A stretch of DNA of 64,000 nucleotides from CAITJF01 sp032654645 (GTDB taxonomy: Bacteria; Pseudomonadota; Gammaproteobacteria; Burkholderiales; Gallionellaceae), in assembly GCA_032654645.1 (NCBI GenBank), contig JAULAW010000005.1, positions 682,001-746,000 of the forward strand, in the 5' to 3' direction. Position numbers and translations under genes: made by a program. Below the pieces are notes generated by a model that searched no databases, was not told the DNA's origin, and saw only the letters and a list, made by a program, of their open reading frames with translations. Numbering within the stretch: the first letter of the stretch is position 1; every line of letters begins with the position of its first letter. Shown here piece after piece: positions 8,682-17,542 of the stretch.

Positions 8682-8704
8682 CCGTGCTCGTTGAATTTTG
8701 ACCA
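8668..8704. repeat. Two direct repeats resembling an IS21-type terminus
   Basis: TGAATTCTGACCA (8668-8680) and TGAATTTTGACCA (8692-8704) are direct repeats 24 bp apart. IS21-family elements carry such multiple terminal repeats, often containing TTTTGACC. No transposase gene is present, so this would be a lone end left after deletion. It abuts the broken end of the helicase fragment. Confidence 0.5.
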
Positions 8705-8839
8705 GGGACTAATACCGGATTTTGATGTCCGGCTGTGGATAAGTTTAACGGAAATGGGTGGATGACGGGAAGCAATTCTGTGATTCCCGCCATCTCATAT
8801 CTCGCGTCCGGTTAGAAGCGCATTCCATTTTTCATCATG

Positions 8840-9058
8840 CTACCCTTTGGGATAATCGACGATTTAGACATCGAACACGTAGCCGTTCTTGAACTTGAAA
8901 CAAATACGCCATTGGTCATTTACGCAGATGTTCCATTGCCCCTTGCGGCTATCATGAAAAGCACACCACTGCGCCGGAGCCTGACTTGCACCAAAGGTAG
9001 GCAATTCGCTATCCGGCAAGCCGGATGTGAAATTGACACTCGGGCGATTCAGAGCCAT
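8840..9058 (-). pseudogene. HigB/RelE-type toxin remnant with internal stop
   Basis: Read on the minus strand, the segment encodes GQWNICVNDQWRICFKFK and then GYVFDV-stop-IVDYPKG. This is the C-terminal half of a HigB-like ribosome-dependent mRNase, in which the family has GlyxTrp-x-Ile-x-Asn-x-x-Trp-Arg and a closing DVEIVDY. The TAA at 8864-8866 stands where a GAA Glu codon is expected, so a single G-to-T change explains it. The N-terminal part of the toxin and any antitoxin are missing. Non-functional. Confidence 0.65.
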
Positions 9059-9127
9059 CGCGCAAACAAGTTGCGCTCCTACAATGGCGCATCCCCATAA
9101 TGAATTTTCTCGGGCGATTTCACTTTC

Positions 9128-9577
9128 TTACCCCCGCGTATTCGACTGTGCCTCAAACTGCGTCAGGTCAACATGTGGCTGCGGTTGCCAACCTTGTTTG
9201 CGGTGTTCCGCCACGACATTGGTGAAGATGCCGCCGCGCACATAAAATCTGGCGGTGAGGCGCAAGAAGCGCGGCTGGATGGAGGCGATCAGGTCGTCCA
9301 GGATGCGGTTGGTCACGTCCTCGTGGAAATGGCCTTCGTTGCGGAATGACCAGATGTAGAGCTTGAGGCTTTTCAGTTCGACGCATTGCTCATCGGCGAT
9401 ATAGTCGAGGATCAGCGAAGCGAAATCTGGCTGGCCGGTCTTGGGGCACAGGCAGGTAAACTCCGGAATTTCCATGTGGATGTGGTAATCGCGCTCAGGC
9501 TTTGGATTGGGAAAGGTTTCCAGGTTTTTAGTGGACAAGGTTTTGTTGTCCAGGGTTTTGTTGGATGGCGTGCTCAT
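9128..9577 (-). CDS. queF: NADPH-dependent 7-cyano-7-deazaguanine reductase QueF (short type)
   Basis: A 149-residue enzyme that reduces preQ0 to preQ1 in queuosine biosynthesis for tRNA. The catalytic Cys is in EFTCLCPKTGQPDFA, which also holds the conserved Asp, and SLKLYIWSFRNEGHFHE carries the substrate- and NADPH-binding Glu-His region. The length fits the single-domain (YkvM-like) form. The first 25 residues (NKTLDNKTLSTKNLETF) are repetitive and poorly conserved, so the true start may be downstream. It is divergent from smc, with 61 bp between them. Confidence 0.95.
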   Translation of the reverse strand: MSTPSNKTLDNKTLSTKNLETFPNPKPERDYHIHMEIPEFTCLCPKTGQPDFASLILDYIADEQCVELKSLKLYIWSFRNEGHFHEDVTNRILDDLIASIQPRFLRLTARFYVRGGIFTNVVAEHRKQGWQPQPHVDLTQFEAQSNTRG

Positions 9578-9638
9578 TTTGTACCGGGTTCCGCTTCGGT
9601 TAGAATAGGCGGAATTATAACGTTAAGACAGTTCCCAA

Positions 9639-12600
9639 TTGCGCCTTTCCCACATCAAGCTCTCCGGTTTCAAGTCGTTCGTTGACCCCACGCACATCGC
9701 GCTGCCGGGGCAGATCGTCGGCATTGTCGGCCCCAACGGCTGCGGCAAGTCGAACGTGATTGATGCGCTGCGCTGGGTGCTGGGCGAATCGCGCGCCACC
9801 GCGTTGCGCGGCGAATCCATGCAGGATGTGATATTCAACGGTTCCGCCAAGCGCAAGGCGGTAGGGCGCGCCAGCGTCGAACTGATTTTCGACAACAGCC
9901 TGGGCAAAGCGGCAGGGCAATGGTCCAGTTACGCCGAAATTGCCATCAAGCGCGTGTTGCTGCGCGATGGCGATTCCAGCTACCACATCAACAACCAGCA
10001 TGTGAGGCGCAAGGATATCACCGATATTTTCCTCGGTACCGGGCTGGGGCCGCGCGCCTACGCCATTATCGAACAGGGCATGATTTCGCGCATCATCGAG
10101 GCCAAGCCGGAGGAACTGCGCGTATTTCTGGAAGAGGCAGCGGGGGTATCCAAATACCGTGAGCGCCGCCGCGAGACCGAGCTGCGCCTGGCCGACACGC
10201 GCGACAATTTGCTGCGCGTGGATGACATCCGCCTGGAGCTGGAAAAGCAGCTCACCCATTTGTCCGAGCAGGCCGAGGTGGCCAAACAATATCGCGCGCT
10301 GGAAGGCCAGCGCGATACCACGCAGCATTTGCTGTGGCTGGTAAACAAGCAGGATGCCGAGGCGCGCCGCGCGCGCTTTGTACAGCAGATCGAGAAATCA
10401 AAAAATGAACTGGAAGCCGAAACCGCGCGTCTGCGCGAGGTGGAGAGCCAACTTGAGAGCGCGCGAAGCGGGCATTACGCGCTGGCAGATGCGCTGCACG
10501 GCAAGCAGGGCGAGTTGTATGCCACCAATGCCGAGATCGCACGGCTGGAACAGCACATCACGCACCTGAACGACCAGCGTGTACGCCTGACCCAGCAGAT
10601 TGCCAAGGGCGAATTGCAGATGGAGCAGCAGCGCGGCCAGTTGCAGGGTGTGCAGGGTTTGCTGGCGCACTGGCAACAGCAGCAACAGGATGCGGGAGTG
10701 CGGGTGGAGGTGTGCGAAAACCGCGCGGCCACCGAGGCGCAACGCCTGCCGCAGGCGGAAGAGGCGGCGCGTGCCGCGCAGGAACGCCACAACGCGGTGC
10801 AGCGCGAACAATTGATACTGCAGCAACAATTGCAACTGGCCGAGACGCAACGCGAGCATATCCAGCGCAATGTGCAGCAACTGGATTCACGCCGCTCGCG
10901 CCTGCTGCTGGAGCAGGACAACTTGCCGCAACCCAATACCGAAGCGCTGGTGCAGGCGCAACAGCAAACCACCGAACTGGAAGCCGAGCGCAACGCGCAG
11001 CAGCTGCAACTGGCGCAGTTGCAGGAGCAGTTGCCCGCAGCCGATGCGGCACGGCACAACCAGCGTATTGCAGCGCAGGAACTGGAGCGGCAACTGGCGC
11101 AGGTGGAGGCGAAACTCGCCGCGCTCAAGCAGTTGCAGCTGCAGATTGATAACGACGAAAACCTGAAACAGTGGCTGGTCAAACATCAGTTGGACAAGCT
11201 GCCACGCCTGTGGCAATCCATCGGCATCGAAGCGGGCTGGGAAGACGCGCTGGAAGCCGTGTTGCGCGAGAGGCTCAATGCGATTGCACTGCAAGGGCTG
11301 GACCAGGTAGCCGCGTGGAGCGATGCGCCGCCGGGCAAGCTGGCGGTGTTTGCGGGTGATGTAGGTCGGGATTCATCCCGACATGGCGAGGATGTCGGAA
11401 TAAATTCTGACCTGCAACCGTTGTCAAAATTCGTGACCTGCATGGACGAGCGTGCAGCACCCGTGGTGGCGGACTGGCTGGCTGGCGTGTATGCCACGGA
11501 AACGCTGGCGCAGGCACTGAACCAGCGTGAACGCTTGCCTGCCGGTGCCTGGCTGGTGACGCCGCAGGGGCATCTGGTCGGCGCGCACAGCGTATTGTTC
11601 CATGCGCCGGACAGCCAGGTTCATGGCGTGCTGGCGCGCCAGCGCGAGATCGAATGTTTGCAGCAGGAAGCGCAACAGCAGGCGGCGGTGCTGGAGCAGG
11701 GCAAGCAACTGGCGGTGCAGACGGAACAGGCCTATCACGCCATCGAAAGCCGCATTGCGCCGTTGCGCACGGCGGGCGGCGAGTTGCAGCAGCAGCAGCA
11801 TACGTTGCAGATGCAGATTCTAAAATTGATACAAGCCAACGAGCGCAGCCATGAGCGCGCCGCGCAGATTGCGCACGAATTGCAGGAACTGGCCGACCAG
11901 TCTGCCGGTGAGCAGCGCCAGCGCCAGGAGATTGCCGAGCGCATGGAAATCATGCGCGAAAAAATTACCGCACAGCAGGGCGATGCGGAACAGGTGCGGC
12001 AGCAGTCCGCTGTGCAGGAATCCAGACTGCGCGAGCAGCGCGAGCGTTCGCAAAAGGCGCAACACGAATTGCAGGAAGCACGCTTTTTCGCCAAAACCTG
12101 CACGGAAAAAATTGCCGATCTGGAGCACAACCTGAAGCAGATTGGATTGACGCAGGCACAGTTGGAACAGACTCTGGCACAAAGCCGCGATGAGCTGGCG
12201 CACGTTGAGGACGGCAGCAGCAAACAGCAGTTGCAGGAAGCATTACAGCAGCGCCAGGTGCGCGAGCAGGTGCTGGCGGAGGCGCGGAATGAGCTGGAGC
12301 ATGCCACGCTCAATCTGAATAAACTGGAACAGGATCGAATGTCCTGCGAACAGAAGTTGCACCCGTTGCGCGAAAGAATCAGCGAGCTGTCGCTCAAGGA
12401 ACAAGAAGCGCGTTTGCACTACGAACAATGGGCGGAGCAGTTGCAAGGCGTGGACGAAGCGGCGCTGCAACCCTTGCTGAAAAATGCCAAACCGAATTCG
12501 CTACAGAACGAGCTAAGCCGGCTGAATGACAAGATTACGGCGCTGGGAGCGGTGAATCTTGCGGCGCTCGAAGAGCTGCAAGCCGCGACTGAGCGTAAAG

Positions 12601-13172
12601 CATATCTGGATGCACAGGCCAAGGATCTGACCGAAGCAATGGCAACGCTGGAAGATGCGATTCGCCGCATCGACAAGGAATCGCGCGATTTGTTGATGGC
12701 GACATACGAAGAGGTGAACCGCCACTTGTCGGAAATGTTTCCGGTGTTGTTCGAAGGCGGCGAGGCGCGTCTGATGCTTACTGGCGAGGAGATTCTGGAT
12801 AGCGGCGTACAGATGATGGCGCAACCCCCAGGCAAGAAAAATTCTTCGATTCACCTGTTGTCCGGCGGTGAAAAGGCGCTTACCGCGATTGCGCTGGTGT
12901 TCTCGCTGTTCCAGCTCAACCCGGCGCCGTTCTGCCTGCTGGACGAGGTGGATGCACCGCTGGACGATACCAATACCGAACGGCTGTGCAAGCTGATCCA
13001 GAAAATGGCGCAGCACACCCAGTTCGTGTTTATCAGCCACAACAAGATCACCATGGAACTGGCCCAGCAACTGGTGGGCGTGACCATGCAGGAACGCGGC
13101 GTGTCCCATGTGGTGGCAGTGGATATCGAAGAAGCGCTGCGCCTGCGCGGCGACAGTGCAATTGCCGCCTGA
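9639..13172 (+). CDS. smc: Chromosome segregation ATPase SMC
   Basis: A 1177-residue protein starting at TTG (9639). Walker A GPNGCGKSN is at about residues 32-40. Long Gln- and Glu-rich coiled coils follow on both sides of a hinge (about 500-650). The C-terminus has the signature LLSGGEKAL and Walker B FCLLDEVDAPLDD. SMC with ScpAB forms the bacterial condensin that organises the chromosome; scpA and scpB are not in this window. The hinge contains an unusual in-frame insertion of about 18 residues, encoded by a palindromic repeat at 11361-11415. The rest of the frame is intact. Confidence 0.97.
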   Translation: MRLSHIKLSGFKSFVDPTHIALPGQIVGIVGPNGCGKSNVIDALRWVLGESRATALRGESMQDVIFNGSAKRKAVGRASVELIFDNSLGKAAGQWSSYAEIAIKRVLLRDGDSSYHINNQHVRRKDITDIFLGTGLGPRAYAIIEQGMISRIIEAKPEELRVFLEEAAGVSKYRERRRETELRLADTRDNLLRVDDIRLELEKQLTHLSEQAEVAKQYRALEGQRDTTQHLLWLVNKQDAEARRARFVQQIEKSKNELEAETARLREVESQLESARSGHYALADALHGKQGELYATNAEIARLEQHITHLNDQRVRLTQQIAKGELQMEQQRGQLQGVQGLLAHWQQQQQDAGVRVEVCENRAATEAQRLPQAEEAARAAQERHNAVQREQLILQQQLQLAETQREHIQRNVQQLDSRRSRLLLEQDNLPQPNTEALVQAQQQTTELEAERNAQQLQLAQLQEQLPAADAARHNQRIAAQELERQLAQVEAKLAALKQLQLQIDNDENLKQWLVKHQLDKLPRLWQSIGIEAGWEDALEAVLRERLNAIALQGLDQVAAWSDAPPGKLAVFAGDVGRDSSRHGEDVGINSDLQPLSKFVTCMDERAAPVVADWLAGVYATETLAQALNQRERLPAGAWLVTPQGHLVGAHSVLFHAPDSQVHGVLARQREIECLQQEAQQQAAVLEQGKQLAVQTEQAYHAIESRIAPLRTAGGELQQQQHTLQMQILKLIQANERSHERAAQIAHELQELADQSAGEQRQRQEIAERMEIMREKITAQQGDAEQVRQQSAVQESRLREQRERSQKAQHELQEARFFAKTCTEKIADLEHNLKQIGLTQAQLEQTLAQSRDELAHVEDGSSKQQLQEALQQRQVREQVLAEARNELEHATLNLNKLEQDRMSCEQKLHPLRERISELSLKEQEARLHYEQWAEQLQGVDEAALQPLLKNAKPNSLQNELSRLNDKITALGAVNLAALEELQAATERKAYLDAQAKDLTEAMATLEDAIRRIDKESRDLLMATYEEVNRHLSEMFPVLFEGGEARLMLTGEEILDSGVQMMAQPPGKKNSSIHLLSGGEKALTAIALVFSLFQLNPAPFCLLDEVDAPLDDTNTERLCKLIQKMAQHTQFVFISHNKITMELAQQLVGVTMQERGVSHVVAVDIEEALRLRGDSAIAA
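11361..11415. repeat. Palindromic repeat inserted in frame in the smc hinge
   Basis: Two 24-base arms, 11361-11384 and 11392-11415, are inverted copies matching at 19 of 24 positions around a 7-base spacer. Each arm contains its own smaller palindrome (GTCGGGA/TCCCGAC in the left one). The segment encodes residues of about 575-593 (DVGRDSSRHGEDVGINSD) without breaking the smc frame. Confidence 0.8.
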
Positions 13173-13243
13173 CAGACCCAGTTTGATTATTCAGAGATAG
13201 ACTTCGATACTGGGCTGCGTCCACCTCAGACCGAACGGATAAA

Positions 13244-13259
13244 GGGCACCTCTAAAATT
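13244..13259. repeat. Solo end of the TTAA-type MITE
   Basis: GGGCACCTCTAAAATT matches the left end of the element at 3579-3687 with one fewer A. No matching right end follows, so it is a fragment. It lies between the end of smc and the end of the DUF4124 gene. Confidence 0.55.
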
Positions 13260-13270
13260 GGGAGCGCGAG

Positions 13271-13711
13271 TTAGTTGCAGTAGGAGCTAATTTGTTTGCG
13301 TGCCTCTTCGATATTTTGCCGGCGTGCCGAATCGTCCATATAGGTGCTTTCACCCTTATCATTGTAGGTCAGGATTAGCTGGCTGGTTTCCAGGGCTTTC
13401 AGATTGGCCTTTGCAGCCGCACAGTTTTTTTGTTTGGCAAGCGCTTCTTCCTGCAATTGAGCGTCTTTCTGGGAGGTCTCTTCTTTGGCTTTCTGGGCTT
13501 TTTTCCATTCCGCTTCACGTTCTACGAAAGTTTTTGCTGCGGGCACGCCGCTGGCCTGATCTCGTGGAGCAGTGAAGGTCTTCGTTTTTATATTGTCCGG
13601 AGGCGTGCCATCGGAATAATGCACCGTGCCTTCGGCATCCACCCATTTAGTGAGCGCACCATAGGCGCTGAAGCTGAGTAATAACAGGCAAACCGGCAGG
13701 CAACGTTTCAT
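13271..13711 (-). CDS. Exported DUF4124-domain protein
   Basis: A 146-residue protein with a signal peptide (MKRCLPVCLLLLSFSAYGA). The DUF4124 domain follows directly (LTKWVDAEGTVHYSDGTPP), then a charged helical tail rich in Lys, Ala and Glu ending in YCN. The start at 13711 is supported by GAGGAAAA about 8 bases upstream; a longer frame upstream lacks a signal peptide. DUF4124 proteins are common in the proteobacterial periplasm but their role is not established. The gene converges with smc and is divergent from rpsO. Confidence 0.85.
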   Translation of the reverse strand: MKRCLPVCLLLLSFSAYGALTKWVDAEGTVHYSDGTPPDNIKTKTFTAPRDQASGVPAAKTFVEREAEWKKAQKAKEETSQKDAQLQEEALAKQKNCAAAKANLKALETSQLILTYNDKGESTYMDDSARRQNIEEARKQISSYCN

Positions 13712-13932
13712 TTTGTGTTTTCCTCGTGGGTGATTCATGAACAAACAGCTAAGAGGCATTCGTTTTGATTTGTAAAGATCAGGATAAAGCCTAATGAGTT
13801 TTACATAAAACGTGAGTGATTGTAGCTCGTTTGCACAATTCTCCATAGTGTGTTTCCAGCAGTCAGCACTGGCCCGGGCGCCAATATGTCCATGCCAAAT
13901 CAGGCACTTGGAATGAATGGGAATGAATAGGC

Positions 13933-13966
13933 TTGAGCAACCACCGCATTCGAGGGTAGAATGCGG
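13933..13966 (+). promoter_or_regulatory. Predicted rpsO promoter overlapping a hairpin
   Basis: TTGAGC (13933-13938) and TAGAAT (13957-13962) are spaced by 18 bases and fit a sigma-70 promoter. The same DNA contains CCGCATTC and GAATGCGG (13944-13951 and 13959-13966), followed by a T run. The hairpin overlaps the -10 box, so it would not be in the transcript started here. It could act as a terminator for upstream transcription. Confidence 0.55.
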
Positions 13967-13994
13967 CACTTTTTTAGCGGAGAGTTTAAAGATT

Positions 13995-14264
13995 ATGTCT
14001 ATTACGGCAGCGCAAAAAGCGCAAATCATGACCGAGTACCAACGCGGCAAGGGAGATACCGGTTCCCCCGAAGTGCAGGTTGCGTTGATGACCGCGCGCA
14101 TTAACTACCTGACCGGCCATTTTAAAGAACATACCAAGGACTTCCATTCCCGCCGCGGATTGCTGCGCCTGGTGAGCCGTCGCCGCAAGTTGCTGGATTA
14201 CCTCAAAACCAAGAATGAGGACAGCTACCGCACGCTGATTCAACGTCTGGAATTGCGCAAGTAA
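13995..14264 (+). CDS. rpsO: 30S ribosomal protein S15
   Basis: The 89-residue product starts MSITAAQKAQIMTEYQRGKG and contains the S15 hallmarks DTGSPEVQVA, HFKEHTKDFHSRRGLL and RRRKLLDYLK. S15 binds the central domain of 16S rRNA early in 30S assembly. The ATG at 13995 has GGAGAG 10 bases upstream; the frame extends further 5' but without support. It precedes pnp, the usual gene order. In E. coli S15 represses its own translation, but no matching leader structure was recognised here. Confidence 0.98.
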   Translation: MSITAAQKAQIMTEYQRGKGDTGSPEVQVALMTARINYLTGHFKEHTKDFHSRRGLLRLVSRRRKLLDYLKTKNEDSYRTLIQRLELRK

Positions 14265-14278
14265 TTTTTTATTCAAGT

Positions 14279-14305
14279 GGGTCGCTGATGCGGCCCATTT
14301 TGTTT
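14279..14305 (+). terminator. Terminator-like hairpin between rpsO and pnp
   Basis: GGGTCGC (14279-14285) and GCGGCCC (14290-14296) can pair, with one G-T pair, around TGAT. ATTTTGTTTC follows. This could attenuate read-through from rpsO into pnp, or be an RNase III site like the one in the E. coli rpsO-pnp leader. Confidence 0.5.
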
Positions 14306-14371
14306 CTGTGTTATCTCACAATCCATGGCGCCTGAAAGCGCCATAATTATTATGTACTGGAGAGGCGAACC

Positions 14372-16480
14372 TTGAGTTACTACAAGAAAACATTAGCGTA
14401 TGGCAATCATCAGCTCACTTTGGAAACGGGTGAAATCGCGCGCCAGGCAAGCGGCGCGGTCATGGTTAGCCTGGATGATACGGTTGTGCTGGTTACCGTG
14501 GTGGGCAGAAAAGATGCCAAGCCGGATCAGGATTTTTTCCCATTGACGGTGGACTATCAAGAACGCACTTATGCGGCAGGCATGATTCCTGGTGGATTCT
14601 TTCGCCGCGAAGGCCGACCCAGCGAGAAAGAAATTCTGACTTCGCGCCTGATTGACCGCCCGTTGCGCCCGCTGTTCCCGGAAGGTTTCTACAACGAGGT
14701 GCAGATCGTCGCTACGGTGGTGTCTTCCGACAGCCAGATTGATTCAGACATTCCCGCCATGATCGGCGCTTCTGCCGCCCTGGCGATCTCTGGCATCCCG
14801 TTTGACGGCCCGATAGGCGCGGCGCGTGTGGGTTATCTCGATGGGGGATATGTGGTCAACCCGACTGCCGACCAGCTCAAAGAGTCCAAGTTGAATCTTG
14901 TGGTGGCCGGCACGGCACAGGCGGTGCTGATGGTGGAATCAGAAGCGCAAGAGTTGCCCGAGGATGTCATGCTGGGCGCGGTTATGTTTGGCCACCAGCA
15001 GATGCAGGCGGTGATTCAGGCGATTATCGAAATGGCGGATGCAGTTGGCGCGCCGGATTGGGATTGGACAGCGCCTACCAAAGACGTAGCGCTGGTTGCC
15101 AAGATTACCGAACTGGCTGGAAACGATCTGCAACAAGCTTATGCCGTGCGCCAGAAACAGGCGCGCACCACCCAGGTGGATGGAATTCGAGCCCGCGTGG
15201 TGGATGCACTGCTGGCGGCAGATGCCACGTTGCAAAAAAATCATGCCAACGATTTGTTCAGCGCGCTGGAAGCCAAGATCGTGCGCGGCCAAATCCTGAA
15301 TGGCGACCCGCGTATAGACGGGCGCGATACCCGCACCGTGCGTCCGATCACCATCCGCACCGGCGTGTTGCCGCGCGTGCACGGCTCTGCGCTGTTCACC
15401 CGCGGTGAAACCCAGGCGCTGGTGGTGGCCACGCTGGGCACTGCGCGCGATGCGCAGAAAATCGACGCGCTGCAAGGCGAGTATTCGGATCGTTTCATGT
15501 TGCATTACAACTTCCCGCCTTATTCCACCGGCGAGACCGGGCGCGTTGGTACGCCCAAGCGTCGTGAAATCGGGCATGGTCGTCTAGCCAAGCGCGCCTT
15601 GGTCGCGGCATTGCCGAGTGAGGAGGAGTTTGGTTACTCCATCCGTGTGGTTTCAGAAATTACCGAATCAAACGGCTCCAGTTCGATGGCTTCGGTGTGC
15701 GGCGGTTGCCTGGCGTTGATGGATGCAGGCGTGCCGTTCAAGACCCATGTGGCGGGCATTGCCATGGGGCTGATTAAAGAGGGCAACCGTTTTGCTGTGC
15801 TGACCGATATTCTTGGCGACGAGGATCACTTGGGTGACATGGATTTCAAGGTGGCGGGTTCGGAACTAGGCATCACCGCGCTGCAAATGGACATCAAGAT
15901 CAACGGCATCACGCGCGAAATCATGCAGGTTGCCTTGAGCCAGGCACGCGAAGGACGCATGCACATCCTCGGTATCATGAAGCAGGCCATGCCTGCCGTG
16001 CGCTCCGAGGTCTCGGCACATGCTCCGCGTATGATCAAGATCAAGATCAACCCGGAAAAAATCCGTGACGTGATCGGCAAGGGCGGGGCGGTGATTCGCG
16101 CCCTGACCGAAGAAACCGGCACCACCATTGATATTGACGATGAAGGCAATGTGACCATCGCCAGCGTCAGCAGCGAAGGCAGCATGCAGGCCAAAAAACG
16201 CATCGAAGACATCGTGGCGGAAGTGGAGGTGGGCAAGACTTACGAAGGCCCGGTAGTCAAGATGCTGGATTTCGGGGCGATTGTGAATATCATGCCGGGA
16301 AAAGACGGCTTGCTGCACATTTCGCAGATTTCCAATGAGCGTATTAACAGTGTGGCGGATGTCCTGAAAGAAGGCCAGATTGTAAAGGTCAAAGTGCTGG
16401 AGGCAGACGAAAAAGGCCGCCTGCGTTTGAGCATGAAGGCTCTTATTGCTGCGGAAGGGGCTGTAGCCCGCGCAGAATAA
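14372..16480 (+). CDS. pnp: Polyribonucleotide nucleotidyltransferase (PNPase)
   Basis: A 702-residue phosphorolytic 3'-5' exoribonuclease of the degradosome. Two RNase PH domains are visible (residues about 10-140, with the FFRREGRPSEKE signature, and about 310-540, with DRFMLHYNFPPYSTGE). They are followed by a KH domain (IRDVIGKGGAVIRALTEETG) and an S1 domain (GKTYEGPVVKMLDFGAIVNI). The start is TTG at 14372 with GGAGAGG 7 bases upstream. It lies 107 bp after rpsO in the standard order. Confidence 0.98.
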   Translation: MSYYKKTLAYGNHQLTLETGEIARQASGAVMVSLDDTVVLVTVVGRKDAKPDQDFFPLTVDYQERTYAAGMIPGGFFRREGRPSEKEILTSRLIDRPLRPLFPEGFYNEVQIVATVVSSDSQIDSDIPAMIGASAALAISGIPFDGPIGAARVGYLDGGYVVNPTADQLKESKLNLVVAGTAQAVLMVESEAQELPEDVMLGAVMFGHQQMQAVIQAIIEMADAVGAPDWDWTAPTKDVALVAKITELAGNDLQQAYAVRQKQARTTQVDGIRARVVDALLAADATLQKNHANDLFSALEAKIVRGQILNGDPRIDGRDTRTVRPITIRTGVLPRVHGSALFTRGETQALVVATLGTARDAQKIDALQGEYSDRFMLHYNFPPYSTGETGRVGTPKRREIGHGRLAKRALVAALPSEEEFGYSIRVVSEITESNGSSSMASVCGGCLALMDAGVPFKTHVAGIAMGLIKEGNRFAVLTDILGDEDHLGDMDFKVAGSELGITALQMDIKINGITREIMQVALSQAREGRMHILGIMKQAMPAVRSEVSAHAPRMIKIKINPEKIRDVIGKGGAVIRALTEETGTTIDIDDEGNVTIASVSSEGSMQAKKRIEDIVAEVEVGKTYEGPVVKMLDFGAIVNIMPGKDGLLHISQISNERINSVADVLKEGQIVKVKVLEADEKGRLRLSMKALIAAEGAVARAE

Positions 16481-16507
16481 CGCTGTAGCCTGGCATGTAA
16501 ACCCTCG

Positions 16508-16536
16508 GCCCCATCCACGTGATGGGGCTTTTTGTT
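16508..16536 (+). terminator. Rho-independent terminator of pnp
   Basis: GCCCCATC (16508-16515) and GATGGGGC (16521-16528) form a perfect 8-bp stem with a 5-base loop, followed by TTTTTTG. It lies 28 bp after the pnp stop. Confidence 0.9.
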
Positions 16537-16747
16537 TCGAAGGCCATCAGCGAAAACCGCAAAATTATATAGGCCAGCCTAGTGTAGTGCGCCATTCTGT
16601 TTGGAACTTAAGCGGCTGTTTGCCCGGATGACCTTTTGCAAGATGTCGCGAGCGCCGGATACCAGAGGTTGCAATTAAATTTGATTCACGGCAGGATGCA
16701 CGGATGATACTTTTTCTACTTCGCCGTTATATGCATAGGACTAAAAC

Positions 16748-17286
16748 GTGTACCGCGAGATTTTGAAATTTTGGTTCAAAGATGTCAATCAATCACAATG
16801 GTGGAAGAAGGATAATGATTTTGATAAGTTAATAATTGAAAAATTTTCCGATGCCCATGCTAGCGCTAAGCGCTGCGAGCTGTTCGAGTGGCGAGAAAGT
16901 GCCCAAGGCAGATTGGCGGAAATTATCGTATTGGATCAGTTCTCAAGAAACATGTTCAGAGATTCCCCATTGGCTTTCGCTAATGATCCATTGGCTCTCG
17001 CGCTATCACAAGAAGCAATTTCATCTGGGGTAAGCAGTGCTTTAAATCCGCTCGAACGAAGTTTTTTCTCTTTATGCCGTTCATGCACAGCGAATCACTA
17101 AAAATACACGGGGTGGCGGTAGAGTTATATAAAAATAATGGAATCCAGCACAGCCTTGATTTTGAAATAAAGCACAAAAATATCATTGAGAAGTTTGGCC
17201 GGTACCCTCATAGAAATGCCATTTTAGGTAGAGAATCGACTGAAGAAGAAATAGAGTTTTTGAAACAACCCGGCTCAGGGTTTTGA
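16748..17286 (+). pseudogene. DUF924-family protein, split by a frameshift
   Basis: The first part (16748-17101, GTG start with AGGA 7 bases upstream) encodes the N-terminus of a DUF924 helical-repeat protein: ILKFWFKDVNQSQWW and IIVLDQFSRNMFRDSP. The family continues with ERxFLxxPFMHSE, which is found in another frame from 17074 (MPFMHSESL, then FGRYPHRNAILGRES). The switch lies at a run of six T (17062-17067), so one inserted or lost T explains it. The segment is more AT-rich than its neighbours, suggesting acquisition. A sequencing error at the T run cannot be excluded. Confidence 0.8.
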
Positions 17287-17542
17287 TGGTCATTAAAATG
17301 CGTATAAGCCATATGGTGGCAATTCTGCTCGCACATATCCGTGCTGTGGGGGAGGGCATCCACCCACCCACAATTTTCGCCGAGAGCAAATGCACCCTGT
17401 CCATACAACCGCATGGCGTGGCGCGTGTTACGCAGGCACCAACCCTTTGGCTTGCGCGTAAAAGTCGCATGGCGCTTCGATTTGAACCCTCTGCGAGCCG
17501 CGACAGAAGTGGCCACCAGATGCAAGGTGCAAAAAAGGTGGC

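Noticed and set aside
10058..12835. Long minus-strand frames rich in Ser, Cys and Arg opposite smc.
   Set aside because: They mirror the Gln/Glu-rich coiled-coil codons of smc and have no domain similarity.
17208..17525. Minus-strand frame of 105 codons containing GGTTCAAATC, which looks like a tRNA T-loop.
   Set aside because: No cloverleaf could be built around it, and the frame has no ribosome-binding site or recognised family.
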